Source: JAXDBM01 sp963709485
GTDB lineage: Bacteria; Desulfobacterota; Syntrophia; Syntrophales; Fen-1087
Assembly: GCA_963709485.1 (NCBI GenBank)
Contig: CAVPWE010000001.1
Coordinates: 372,001-436,000 of the forward strand
Reading direction: 5' to 3'
Length of the DNA stretch: 64,000 nucleotides
How positions within the stretch are numbered: the first letter of the stretch is position 1; every line of letters begins with the position of its first letter. The translations under genes and the position numbers were made by a program. The notes under the pieces are model-generated. The model worked only from the letters and a program-made list of their open reading frames with translations, was not told where the DNA came from and did not search any database. This document shows, in pieces, positions 17,718-25,535 of the stretch.

Positions 17718-17830
17718 ATCCGCAATGCATGTCCGCATAGCCTGCTGCCCTCGATTCCTCGGGCGCACCAGGGACGGCGGTTGCCACAGCGGGGTGAGAA
17801 GAGAAATCCCATGAAGAGAGGTTGCATCCC

Positions 17831-18901
17831 ATGTTTGCCGTGATCATGGCCGGGGGGAAAGGAACGCGGTTCTGGCCGCGGAGCCGCGATAGAAAACCGA
17901 AGCACCTGCTGGACATCATCGGTGAAAAGACCATTATCCAGGAGACCGTCGACCGGATCCGGCCCCTCGTGCCGCCCGAAAACACCCTGGTCGTGACGGG
18001 AGCGAGCCATGCCGCCGAATTGATCCGGCAGCTTCCCGATATCCCGCAAGGCAACATTATCGTCGAGCCGGTCGGGCGGAACACCGCCCCCTGCATCGGT
18101 CTGGCGGCGCTTCACATCCGGAAGAAAGCGTCCGACGATGTCATGCTGGTGCTGCCGTCGGACCATCTAATCGCCGATGAAAAGAAGTTTCTGCAAATCC
18201 TCGGTGTCGCGGCGGAGCTGGCGCGGCAGGGGGAGCACCTGGTGACGATCGGCATCCGGCCGACGGCGCCGGAAACGGGCTACGGCTACATCGAGCAGGG
18301 CGGCCGGAAAGCCGAAATCCGCGGAGAGGAAGTGCTCGAGGTCCGGTCGGTCCGGGAAAAACCCGATACTGAACAGGCGAGGAAGTTTCTGGAAGAGGGC
18401 GGATTTTCCTGGAACAGCGGCATGTTCGTCTGGAGGACGTCGGTCATCCTGGATGCCATCCGGCAGTGGCTGCCCGACCTCCATCAGGGCCTCATGCGGA
18501 TCGAAGGCGCGCTGGGATCGGCACGGGAGGCGGCCGTGGTGGAAGAGGTCTACCGGAACGCGGGATCCATTTCCATCGATTACGGGGTCATGGAAAAGGC
18601 CCGGAACGCACTGGTCATTCAGGGGGATTTCGGCTGGTCCGACGTGGGGAGCTGGGATGCGCTGTGGGAGGTTTCCCGGAAGGACGGGAAAGGCAATGCG
18701 GCCCGCGGGCGCCTGATCGAAGTGGACAGCCGGAACTGCCTGGTGTACAGCCCGGCCAAGCCGGTGGTCCTGGTGGGCGTGGACGACCTGATCGTTGTCG
18801 AAACCGACGATGTTCTGATGATCTGCAAGCGGGGCTCTTCCCAGGATGTCAAGAATGCGGTGGCCGCCGTTGAAAAGAGCGACCTGAAGACCCTCCTTTA
18901 G
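17831..18901 (+). CDS. manC: mannose-1-phosphate guanylyltransferase
   Basis: A 356-residue nucleotidyltransferase that makes GDP-mannose from GTP and mannose-1-phosphate for surface polysaccharides. The pyrophosphorylase signature MAGGKGTRFWPRSRDRKPKH is at residues about 6-25, then VEPVGRNTAPCIGLAA, PSDHLI and the late ISIDYGVMEKA and FGWSDVGSWDAL, all typical of the family. The second (phosphomannose isomerase) domain of bifunctional enzymes is missing. I chose ATG 17831 over an upstream TTG at 17822 because GAGAGG at 17816-17821 is correctly spaced. The 3' end overlaps the convergent HMA selenoprotein gene by four bases. Confidence 0.9.
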   Translation: MFAVIMAGGKGTRFWPRSRDRKPKHLLDIIGEKTIIQETVDRIRPLVPPENTLVVTGASHAAELIRQLPDIPQGNIIVEPVGRNTAPCIGLAALHIRKKASDDVMLVLPSDHLIADEKKFLQILGVAAELARQGEHLVTIGIRPTAPETGYGYIEQGGRKAEIRGEEVLEVRSVREKPDTEQARKFLEEGGFSWNSGMFVWRTSVILDAIRQWLPDLHQGLMRIEGALGSAREAAVVEEVYRNAGSISIDYGVMEKARNALVIQGDFGWSDVGSWDALWEVSRKDGKGNAARGRLIEVDSRNCLVYSPAKPVVLVGVDDLIVVETDDVLMICKRGSSQDVKNAVAAVEKSDLKTLL

Positions 18902-19284
18902 GATCCCGTTCCCACCCGGTTGGCCTGGCCAGTTCCGGGTGCGGGCCAGTTCGCAGCCGGGGGCACGGCACCCTGTTCAAGATAAACCGGCTTTCCCACC
19001 GGTGTGATCCCGCCTTTCCTGAGCGCCTTCTGAATGCGGGAGAGCTGCGTCTTGGAATCGTCGAAAGTGATGACCAGCCGATTGTCCTGGTGTGTGCTGA
19101 ATTTCACGATCCCGTCGATGTTCTTGAGGATAGACCCTATCCTTGCCCGTCCCCCTCAGGTCATGCAGCCGGGCACGTTCATCTGCACGGTTTTTTCCGC
19201 CGCAAAGACGATCTTCTCCGGCAACGGGATCCCGTTCAGGAAAATCAGCATCAACACCGCAACCACAACGGCCATTCTTTTCAT
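18898..19284 (-). CDS. putative selenoprotein: secreted heavy-metal-associated (MerP-like) domain protein with CxxU motif
   Basis: Read through a single in-frame TGA at 19156-19158, this gives 128 residues. Residues 1-28 form a signal peptide (cleavage near VFA/AEK). The rest is an HMA-like ferredoxin fold: VQMNVPGCMT-U-GGRARI, then ILKNIDGIVKF, NRLVITFDDSKTQL and IQKALRKGGI. The TGA (codon 43) falls exactly where HMA proteins have the first Cys of GMTCxxC, and a Cys three residues earlier makes a Cys-Met-Thr-Sec redox/metal pair. The usual second Cys is Arg. Both sides of the TGA keep frame, codon bias and family similarity. A SECIS-like hairpin follows. The start ATG at 19284 lies six bases after GGGGGGAG (19291-19298). 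Alternative: a nonsense-mutated pseudogene. Confidence 0.78.
19127..19143 (-). promoter_or_regulatory. candidate bacterial SECIS element
   Basis: On the minus strand AGGATAG-GGT-CTATCCT forms a perfect 7-bp stem with a three-base loop GGU. Nineteen bases separate the in-frame UGA from the loop. Bacterial SECIS elements have a short loop with G in the first positions at about 16-37 bases from the UGA, which this meets. The stem is built with codons AGG and ATA, unusual in this G+C-rich genome. Confidence 0.7.
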
Positions 19285-19416
19285 GATCATCTCCCCCCGC
19301 GCGGCATCCGGTCCCGCGGGCTTTTGATTTTTATTCAATTTAAACACAAGGATTGCAAAAATCCAGATAAAATTTTATAGATGAAACCATCGAACTCGGC
19401 AAAGGCGGATATCTGC

Positions 19417-20013
19417 ATGGGCGTTGTTTTGAACGCGCCGCTCATCCTGGCTTCCGCGTCTCCCCGGAGGGCGGAGCTGATGCGGCTTCTGGGGGTGGAC
19501 TTCCGGGTTCTCCCCAGCGGGGCGGATGAATCGTGCCTGCGGCGGGAATCTCCCCAGGCCCATGTCCGAAGGCTTTCCGGCGGGAAGGCGGAGGCCGTCG
19601 CCGCACGGCATCCCGAAAGCTGGGTCCTGGGAGCGGACACCGTGGTGGCGGTTGGCCGGGAGGTGCTGGGCAAGCCGGAGACGCCCGGGGAAGCCGGATG
19701 GATGCTGAAGAAGTTGAGCGGCAGGGAACACGCCGTTTATACGGGTTTTACCCTCAGAAGAATCGATGCCGGCATCGCGATTCAGGAGGTCGTGACTTCG
19801 AAGGTGTCGTTTCGGAAGATCCCGGATGACGAGATTGCCTGGTACGTCAGTTCCAGGGAACCTTACGACAAGGCGGGGGGGTATGCCGTGCAGGGGATGG
19901 CGGCTTTTTTCATCCGGGAAATCCGGGGGTCCTACACCAATGTCATGGGGCTTCCGCTCTGCGAGGTCCTGGATGCCATGAAAAAGGCAGGTGCCGTTCG
20001 CTTTGAGTCGTGA
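19417..20013 (+). CDS. maf: Maf family nucleotide pyrophosphatase
   Basis: A 198-residue protein of the Maf/Ham1-like fold; family members hydrolyse (modified) nucleoside triphosphates such as dTTP/UTP and can affect septum formation. The N-terminal LILASASPRRAELMRLLGV and the central WVLGADTVVAVGREVLGKP are the classical Maf motifs, and YDKAGGYAVQG and IRGSYTNVMGLPL follow. I prefer the ATG at 19417, preceded by AAAGGCGGA, to the ATG at 19381, which lacks a ribosome site. The yggS gene starts four bases after its stop. Confidence 0.88.
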   Translation: MGVVLNAPLILASASPRRAELMRLLGVDFRVLPSGADESCLRRESPQAHVRRLSGGKAEAVAARHPESWVLGADTVVAVGREVLGKPETPGEAGWMLKKLSGREHAVYTGFTLRRIDAGIAIQEVVTSKVSFRKIPDDEIAWYVSSREPYDKAGGYAVQGMAAFFIREIRGSYTNVMGLPLCEVLDAMKKAGAVRFES

Positions 20014-20017
20014 CGGG

Positions 20018-20722
20018 ATGGAAACGGGAATCCGAGATCAGGTCGATATCATTCGGAAAAACATCGCGGCGGCGGCCTTGCGGTCCGGACGCCGCGTGGA
20101 GGGCGTCCGTCTGATGGCCGTCACCAAGACGGTGGCGGATCACCGGATCCGGGAGGCGGTGGAAGCCGGCGTGGACATCATCGGCGAAAACTATGTCCAG
20201 GAAGCCCGGCGGAAAATGGAACAGGCGGGCCGGTCCGTCGAGTGGCATCTGATCGGCCATCTCCAGAGCAACAAGGCCAGGCATGCCGTCCGCCTCTTCG
20301 ACATGATCCATTCCCTGGACCGGATGAGCCTGGCCGTTGAACTGGACAAAAGGTCCCGCATGGCCGGCTGCGTGACCCGGGTGCTCATGGAAGTCAACAT
20401 CAGCGGTGAAGGGACCAAGCGGGGGGTTCCCCTTGGGGATGCCATCCCGCTGATCCGGGAGGTCTCCGCCCTGGAGCACCTTTCCGTTCAGGGGCTCATG
20501 ACCATGCCGCCGTGGTTAGACGACCCGGAGGATGCCCGGCCCTTTTTTGCCGCCCTGCGCGGACTGAGGGATCGGGTTGTCGGGGAGGGGATTGCCCGTG
20601 TCGAGATGAATGAGCTGTCCATGGGGATGTCGCAGGACTATGCGGTTGCCGTTGAGGAAGGGGCAACCATTGTCCGGATCGGTCGGCTGATCTTCGGGGA
20701 GAGGCCGGCGCGGCAGGATTGA
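20018..20722 (+). CDS. yggS: YggS family PLP-binding protein
   Basis: A 234-residue pyridoxal-phosphate homeostasis protein (COG0325, single TIM-barrel domain like the N-terminus of alanine racemase). The PLP lysine lies in LMAVTKTV; further motifs are GENYVQEA, WHLIGHLQSNKAR and the C-terminal ELSMGMSQDYAVAVEEGATIVRIGRLIFG. It controls PLP supply and has no known enzymatic activity. The ATG at 20018 is chosen; a GTG at 19991 would overlap the maf gene. It probably forms one unit with maf and the two small genes that follow. Confidence 0.88.
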   Translation: METGIRDQVDIIRKNIAAAALRSGRRVEGVRLMAVTKTVADHRIREAVEAGVDIIGENYVQEARRKMEQAGRSVEWHLIGHLQSNKARHAVRLFDMIHSLDRMSLAVELDKRSRMAGCVTRVLMEVNISGEGTKRGVPLGDAIPLIREVSALEHLSVQGLMTMPPWLDDPEDARPFFAALRGLRDRVVGEGIARVEMNELSMGMSQDYAVAVEEGATIVRIGRLIFGERPARQD

Positions 20723-20730
20723 GGCAGATC

Positions 20731-20934
20731 GTGACGCGCCTGTTCACTGCAGCCCTCTTCATCGTGTACGGCATCTTCACGCAGCATCTGATCAACGCGC
20801 ACAAATGCATGACGGCCGCCCTGAAGAAGGCGCACGATGAGCTGATGAATCAGGTAGTGCAGCGCACGGCCGGGTGGACACTGGACAGCGAGGGGTTGCG
20901 CTGGCAGGGAGAGCGGCAAAAGCCGCAAGCGTGA
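20731..20934 (+). CDS. small membrane-anchored protein, function unknown
   Basis: A 67-residue protein from GTG 20731, preceded by GAGG at 20721-20724. A TTG at 20719 overlapping the yggS stop is an alternative start. Residues about 3-20 are hydrophobic (LFTAALFIVYGIF), followed by a charged helix and the tail TLDSEGLRWQGERQKP. This looks like a single-pass inner-membrane protein. I do not recognise a family. Close spacing to yggS suggests co-transcription. Confidence 0.45.
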   Translation: MTRLFTAALFIVYGIFTQHLINAHKCMTAALKKAHDELMNQVVQRTAGWTLDSEGLRWQGERQKPQA

Positions 20935-20963
20935 TTTCAAAGACGGGTTCCGGAGGCATCAGC

Positions 20964-21116
20964 ATGAAGGATGACGACGACTTTTTCGATTTGCAGAGAG
21001 AGCTGTTTCTGGAGAGGCAAAAGAATTTCGGACACCGGGAAGATCAGCCGGCGGAAGGGGTGAACCCGGTCCGGTATGTCCCGGTCGACACCGGCGAGGA
21101 ATGCGTGGGCGGGTGA
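20964..21116 (+). CDS. small acidic protein, function unknown
   Basis: A 50-residue frame starting with ATG at 20964, eight bases after CGGAGG. The N-terminus MKDDDDFFDLQRELFLERQK is strongly charged and helical, with no membrane segment and a single Cys near the end. It follows the small membrane gene by 29 bases. The good ribosome site and matching codon use support translation; no function can be given. Confidence 0.45.
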   Translation: MKDDDDFFDLQRELFLERQKNFGHREDQPAEGVNPVRYVPVDTGEECVGG

Positions 21117-21180
21117 CACCCGCCGGCCGGTCAGGGCCTGACCGATAAAAGCGAGTAATGCGGAGCCTGACGTTCTCCCT

Positions 21181-21408
21181 TCACCTGCGGTTGATGAGCC
21201 AGAGGATCAGGGTCAGGATGACGCTGGCGAGCAGGCCGGTCGCCAGGGGAAAGTAGAAGCTGAAATTTTTGCCCTTGAAGTAAAAATCGCCGGGGAGGCG
21301 GCCGATCCAGCCGAAGGGGCCTTTGCCGCCCAGGATCAGAACGAGCCCGATGCCGGCCGCGAAGAGGCCTACCGCCACCAGCAATTTGCCGAGGCCGGAA
21401 GTGTCCAT
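21181..21408 (-). CDS. DUF2905 family membrane protein
   Basis: A 75-residue protein with two hydrophobic segments (about 8-27 and 53-70) and the family hallmark LGGKGPFGWIGRLPGDFYFK between them, which marks it as DUF2905. Members are common in anaerobic and Gram-positive bacteria and have no known function. Its start codon immediately follows the stop of the radical SAM gene (21409), suggesting coupled expression. Confidence 0.85.
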   Translation of the reverse strand: MDTSGLGKLLVAVGLFAAGIGLVLILGGKGPFGWIGRLPGDFYFKGKNFSFYFPLATGLLASVILTLILWLINRR

Positions 21409-22344
21409 TTACTTTTCCTTCTCCCATTGAAAGGGCTCTTCCCGATTGAAGTCCGGAGAAAGATGCCGCTCGTCCACTTCCTGGACAAAAACGTTTTCAA
21501 AGCCTGAATCCAGGGCGTAACGGACCACCCGGTCGTATTCGGCGCGGCTGACCCGCCGGCCCAGAACCGGGTGGCTCCGGACGGCCGGAATCGGCGTGTA
21601 TTGAGACATCAGGCTCAAAGTCACGGCAGGGGAAACGTGCTCCCGGATCCGGTCCAGGACGGCCATGCTGTTCGCCGTTTTCCCCGGCAGGACGAGGTGG
21701 CGGATCAGCACGCCCCTTCTCGCGACGCCTCCCTCCGTTTCAAGGCCCTCTCCCGTTTGCCTGACCATTTCCCGAATGGCGGCCGCGGCGTGCCGCGGAT
21801 AGTCGCCGACTCCGGACAGCATCGAACCCTCCTCATCGAGGCCGTACTTGAAATCGGGCAGGTAGATGTCCACCAGGCCGTCCAGCATCCCGATCACATC
21901 GGGAGACTCGTACCCGCCGCAATTGTACACGAAAGGGACCCTCAGTCCCTGCGCTCGGGCCATGAGCAGGGCCTCGATGATGCCGGGGAGCTGCGGCGTC
22001 GGCGTCACCGGCTCGATATTATGGCATCCCTGCGCCTGCAGAGCAAGCATGACTTTGGCCAGACCGGCCGCGTCCACGCATTTTCCGTCGGCCCTGTGAC
22101 TGATCTGGAAATTCTGGCAATAGACGCACTTGAGGTTGCAGGAGGACAGAAAGATGGTTCCCGCGCCGCCGGTTCCGGAAAGCGGCGGCTCTTCGCCGAA
22201 ATGGGCCGTGGCGCAGTCCATGAGGATTTCGCCGGAAAGGCCGCAGAAGCCCTTTTCGCCGGCTGTCCGGTCCACCCGGCATTCCCTGGGACAGAGGGTG
22301 CATTTTCTTAAACGCGCCTTGAGCGCCGCGACCACGGACATCAC
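21409..22344 (-). CDS. radical SAM protein (PflA-like)
   Basis: A 311-residue radical SAM protein. The cluster motif is CNLKCVYCQN (CxxxCxxC) near residue 74. An N-terminal Cys set CTLCPRECRVDR...GFCG, typical of the PflA-like/MJ0103-type group, precedes it. SAM-binding elements such as VTPTPQLP and VYNCGGYES follow. Such proteins are often annotated as pyruvate-formate-lyase-activating-like, but the substrate is unknown and no glycyl radical enzyme lies nearby. It overlaps the patatin gene upstream by four bases (ATGA) and abuts DUF2905 downstream, so the three appear co-expressed. Confidence 0.85.
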   Translation of the reverse strand: MMSVVAALKARLRKCTLCPRECRVDRTAGEKGFCGLSGEILMDCATAHFGEEPPLSGTGGAGTIFLSSCNLKCVYCQNFQISHRADGKCVDAAGLAKVMLALQAQGCHNIEPVTPTPQLPGIIEALLMARAQGLRVPFVYNCGGYESPDVIGMLDGLVDIYLPDFKYGLDEEGSMLSGVGDYPRHAAAAIREMVRQTGEGLETEGGVARRGVLIRHLVLPGKTANSMAVLDRIREHVSPAVTLSLMSQYTPIPAVRSHPVLGRRVSRAEYDRVVRYALDSGFENVFVQEVDERHLSPDFNREEPFQWEKEK

Positions 22345-23408
22345 AGGGGTTCGACGGATTCCCGGATCCTGCCGCTGGCGACCAGCTCCAGAAATTGCTC
22401 CCCCAGCGGAGCGGATTTTTCCACCGCCTGGCGCCAGTTCCGGATCCGCGTCTTCGGGTCATCGATAAAGGTTTTGAAATCTCCCCGGTCGGGCACCTTC
22501 CCCCCGGGCATTTGCCGGATGAAATCCTCGGTGAGATAGACCATCAGCACGTTTTCCAGCGCGTCGGGCTGCGGCCGCCGGTTTTTGAGCCTCTTGTCCA
22601 TCCAGCCGGGTATGATCCGCTCCTGGTGGAGGAAAAAGAGGGTCAGGTCCTCGTCCCGCACCGCATAATTCTGGTTCAGGTGATAGTCGATCATGCCGCC
22701 GTCCCGGTAAACCCCCTTCGGCGCGCCGAAGATATCCCGGACGCCGCCGATGACCAGCGGGATCGCTCCCGAGGCCATGACGGCATACTTGAAATTGAAT
22801 GCTCTCAGGGGAATGTACCGGCCCCGGAACCCGCCGGCCAGGCAGAAAGGCGGAGGTTTTGCGCCCTGGTAAAAGACCACGCGCTCGAAAAACCGGTGGA
22901 TGGCGTCCCGGTGCAGGGCGTTGAAGAGAAAAGCGAACCCGAGGCCGAGCGACTGGAGCAACTGCTTTTCGGAGGCGATCAGGTGCTTCGCGCGGACGGT
23001 GTGAACCGCCAGCCGGTAATGTCTGCTGGCCAGGGCGAAGGGCAGGGCGTCGTCTTCAAGATAGGCGTTGATGATGCCGTTGATGGATTTCAGGATGGTG
23101 GCGGCGGTGTCCTCGCGGGTGTAGGTCGTCGCGATGTACCTCTCCATCAGCGTCCGGTAACTTTTCTCGGGTTCCGGCTGGATCCAGGCGGCGAACCGCC
23201 AGGCGCCCGCCGACGCGCCGATCAGGGAGACCGGCCGGGTTCGGCCAAGGACGCCGCTTTGAAGCAGGGCCAGGTCGAAGCCGCTGGCCACCAGCCACCG
23301 GGGGCCGGCCGCCGGCCCGTAATAGTTTGCCACCTGATCAAAGTGAAAGCCGCGATCCTTGATCAGTGCATAGGCTTTCTTTCCCGCCTTGACGCGGATA
23401 AGTTCCAT
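22341..23408 (-). CDS. patatin-like phospholipase
   Basis: A 355-residue patatin-fold protein, probably a lipid acyl hydrolase. The nucleophile elbow is SLIGASAGAWRF (G-x-S-x-G) at about residue 65 and the catalytic Asp is in YRDGGMIDYH. There is no clear signal peptide, so it probably acts on the cytoplasmic side or at the membrane. The N-terminal 30 residues before the elbow include a GxGxK-free variant of the oxyanion region (YYGPAAGPRWLVASG), which is unusual. It is the first gene of the overlapping trio with the radical SAM protein and DUF2905. Confidence 0.8.
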   Translation of the reverse strand: MELIRVKAGKKAYALIKDRGFHFDQVANYYGPAAGPRWLVASGFDLALLQSGVLGRTRPVSLIGASAGAWRFAAWIQPEPEKSYRTLMERYIATTYTREDTAATILKSINGIINAYLEDDALPFALASRHYRLAVHTVRAKHLIASEKQLLQSLGLGFAFLFNALHRDAIHRFFERVVFYQGAKPPPFCLAGGFRGRYIPLRAFNFKYAVMASGAIPLVIGGVRDIFGAPKGVYRDGGMIDYHLNQNYAVRDEDLTLFFLHQERIIPGWMDKRLKNRRPQPDALENVLMVYLTEDFIRQMPGGKVPDRGDFKTFIDDPKTRIRNWRQAVEKSAPLGEQFLELVASGRIRESVEPL

Positions 23409-23445
23409 TCTTCCAGTCCCGAGGGGGAAAACCCGGCAAATGATC

Positions 23446-23474
23446 TTGACACAGGCAGGCGCGTTTTGTAAGGT
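23446..23474 (+). promoter_or_regulatory. sigma-70-type promoter before proA
   Basis: TTGACA at 23446-23451 and TAAGGT at 23469-23474 with a 17-base spacer, in the divergent gap between the patatin gene and proA. Confidence 0.4.
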
Positions 23475-23607
23475 AGCGGCGCACGATCAGATGCTCCAGG
23501 CCATGGCACATGATTTCGTTGTGATGGTCTGACGAAAAGATTGCGGTTCATACACAAACATCAGCCCTTTTGTCAATTCCTTTTGTCTCTTCGGAAAGGA
23601 TCGTTCG

Positions 23608-24864
23608 ATGGACATTCGAACCCAGGTCGTCGAGATTGCGCGGGACGCAAAGAAGGCCGCCTCCGCCCTGGCCCGCCTGGCCTCTGACCGGAAAGACGAA
23701 GCGCTTCGGCTCATGGCAGAAAAACTGATCGGCCAGACCCCCTTCCTGGTGGAGGAAAATTCCAAGGACCTGGAGCGGGCGCGGCGCTCCGGACTTTCCG
23801 CGGCCATGGTGGACCGTCTCACGCTGAACGAGGCCTCCATTCGGGGCATCGCCCGGGGCTTGCTCGCGGTGGCGGACCTGCCCGACCCGGTGGGACGGAT
23901 CGCCGCGATGTGGCGGCGTCCGAACGGACTTCTCGTCGGCAGAATGCACATCCCGCTCGGGGTGATCGGCATCATCTACGAGGCCCGCCCCAATGTCACC
24001 GCGGATGCCGCGGCGCTCTGCCTGAAGTCGGGAAATGCGGTCATCCTGAGGGGAGGTTCCGAGGCCTTTCACTCCAACCTGGCCATCACCCGCATCCTTC
24101 AGAACGTGCTGCGAAAAACGGGCATTCCGGAAGCGGCGATCCAGATCATTCCGCTAACCGACCGGGAGGCCGTCCACGAGATGCTCCAGCTCGAGGCGTT
24201 GATCGATCTCATCATTCCCCGGGGGGGAGAGGAGCTGATCCGGGCCGTGGTGGACCGTTCGAAGATCCCCGTCATCAAGCATTACAAGGGGGTCTGCCAC
24301 ATCTTCGTGGATGACACGGCCGACCTCGACATGGCGGTGAAAATCTGCCTGAACGCCAAGGTTCAGCGCCCGGGCGTCTGCAACGCCATGGAGACCCTGC
24401 TGGTGCACCGGGATGTGGCCGGCCGGTTCCTGCCCGTGATGGCGGATCAGTACCGCCGGGCGGGCGTGATCCTGAAGGGCTGTGAAGAGACCCGGGCCAT
24501 TCTGCCGGGCATCGAAGAGGCGACCGAAGAGGACTGGCACCGGGAATACCTGGACCTGATCCTGTCCATCCGGGTGGTCCGGGACATTGACGCGGCCATG
24601 GCCCATATCGATCGTTACGGATCCCTCCACACGGAATCGATCGTCACGGAGAGCTACGAACGGTCGCAGCGCTTTTTAAACGAGGTCAATTCATCCACCG
24701 TCCTGGTCAATGCCTCCACGCGCTTCAGCGACGGCTTTGAACTGGGGCTCGGGGCGGAGATCGGCATCAGCACGACCAAGCTGCACGCCTACGGTCCCAT
24801 GGGGCTGGAGGAACTGACGACCAGAAAATTTGTGATTTATGGAAACGGGCAGGTGAGAACATGA
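23608..24864 (+). CDS. proA: glutamate-5-semialdehyde dehydrogenase (gamma-glutamyl phosphate reductase)
   Basis: ProA reduces gamma-glutamyl phosphate to glutamate-5-semialdehyde in proline synthesis. The 418-residue length is standard. Visible landmarks: IYEARPNVTADAAALCLKSG, LRGGSEAFHSN, the catalytic Cys in QRPGVCNAMETLLVH and the C-terminal FELGLGAEIGISTTKLHAYG. The start at 23608 follows GGAAAGGA. It overlaps nadD by four bases (ATGA). The next proline enzyme, proC, lies 7 kb downstream on the other strand; proB is not in the window. Confidence 0.94.
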   Translation: MDIRTQVVEIARDAKKAASALARLASDRKDEALRLMAEKLIGQTPFLVEENSKDLERARRSGLSAAMVDRLTLNEASIRGIARGLLAVADLPDPVGRIAAMWRRPNGLLVGRMHIPLGVIGIIYEARPNVTADAAALCLKSGNAVILRGGSEAFHSNLAITRILQNVLRKTGIPEAAIQIIPLTDREAVHEMLQLEALIDLIIPRGGEELIRAVVDRSKIPVIKHYKGVCHIFVDDTADLDMAVKICLNAKVQRPGVCNAMETLLVHRDVAGRFLPVMADQYRRAGVILKGCEETRAILPGIEEATEEDWHREYLDLILSIRVVRDIDAAMAHIDRYGSLHTESIVTESYERSQRFLNEVNSSTVLVNASTRFSDGFELGLGAEIGISTTKLHAYGPMGLEELTTRKFVIYGNGQVRT

Positions 24865-25511
24865 AATGGGGATTGCTGGGCGGCACGTTCGACCCGATTC
24901 ACATCGGCCATCTGAGATGCGCCGAGGAAATTCTGGAGATCTTCGGACTGAACCGAATCATTTTTGTCCCGGCCTCGCGGCCGCCCCACAAGATCGAGGC
25001 GGACATCACGTCTTTTTATCACCGCGAGCAGATGGTCCGGCTCGCCATCGAGGGAAACCCGTCCTTCTCCTTCGCCGATGTGGAAAACCAGCGCGAAGGC
25101 AAGTCCTACTCGGTCCGGACCATCGAGTACTTCCTGGATAAATATCTGAAGCAGCTCGAGCTGTACTTCATCGTCGGCCAGGATGCCTTCCACGCCATCC
25201 AGACCTGGAAGGAATGGGAGAAGCTCCTCATCCTGTGCAACTTTGTCGTCATGACCCGTCCCGGCTATGAAAACAGGGGCCTCCAGGGGATACTGCCACC
25301 GGAATTCGCCGCCCGTTTCAGCCATGACGCCGACCGGAAAGGGTGGACCGGCCCCACCGGACACACCATTTATTTCCGGGAGGTGACCTTTCTCGACATC
25401 TCGTCCAGCAACATCCGCAAACGGGCCCGGGAAGGCCTTTCCATCTCCTATCTCGTCCCCGATCCGGTCCGCCGCTACATCGTCAAGAACCAGCTTTACA
25501 AGGCCCCTTGA
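24861..25511 (+). CDS. nadD: nicotinate-nucleotide adenylyltransferase
   Basis: NadD adenylates nicotinate mononucleotide in NAD synthesis. The 216-residue protein shows the nucleotidyltransferase motif GGTFDPIHIGHLR (with the H-x-G-H pair), FVPASRPPHK and the C-terminal ISSSNIRKRAREG signature, followed by YLVPDPVRRYI. It is translationally coupled to proA through an ATGA overlap, an arrangement common in related bacteria. Confidence 0.93.
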   Translation: MKWGLLGGTFDPIHIGHLRCAEEILEIFGLNRIIFVPASRPPHKIEADITSFYHREQMVRLAIEGNPSFSFADVENQREGKSYSVRTIEYFLDKYLKQLELYFIVGQDAFHAIQTWKEWEKLLILCNFVVMTRPGYENRGLQGILPPEFAARFSHDADRKGWTGPTGHTIYFREVTFLDISSSNIRKRAREGLSISYLVPDPVRRYIVKNQLYKAP

Positions 25512-25535
25512 GCCGGCGCGGGAGCCGGGTCCGGG

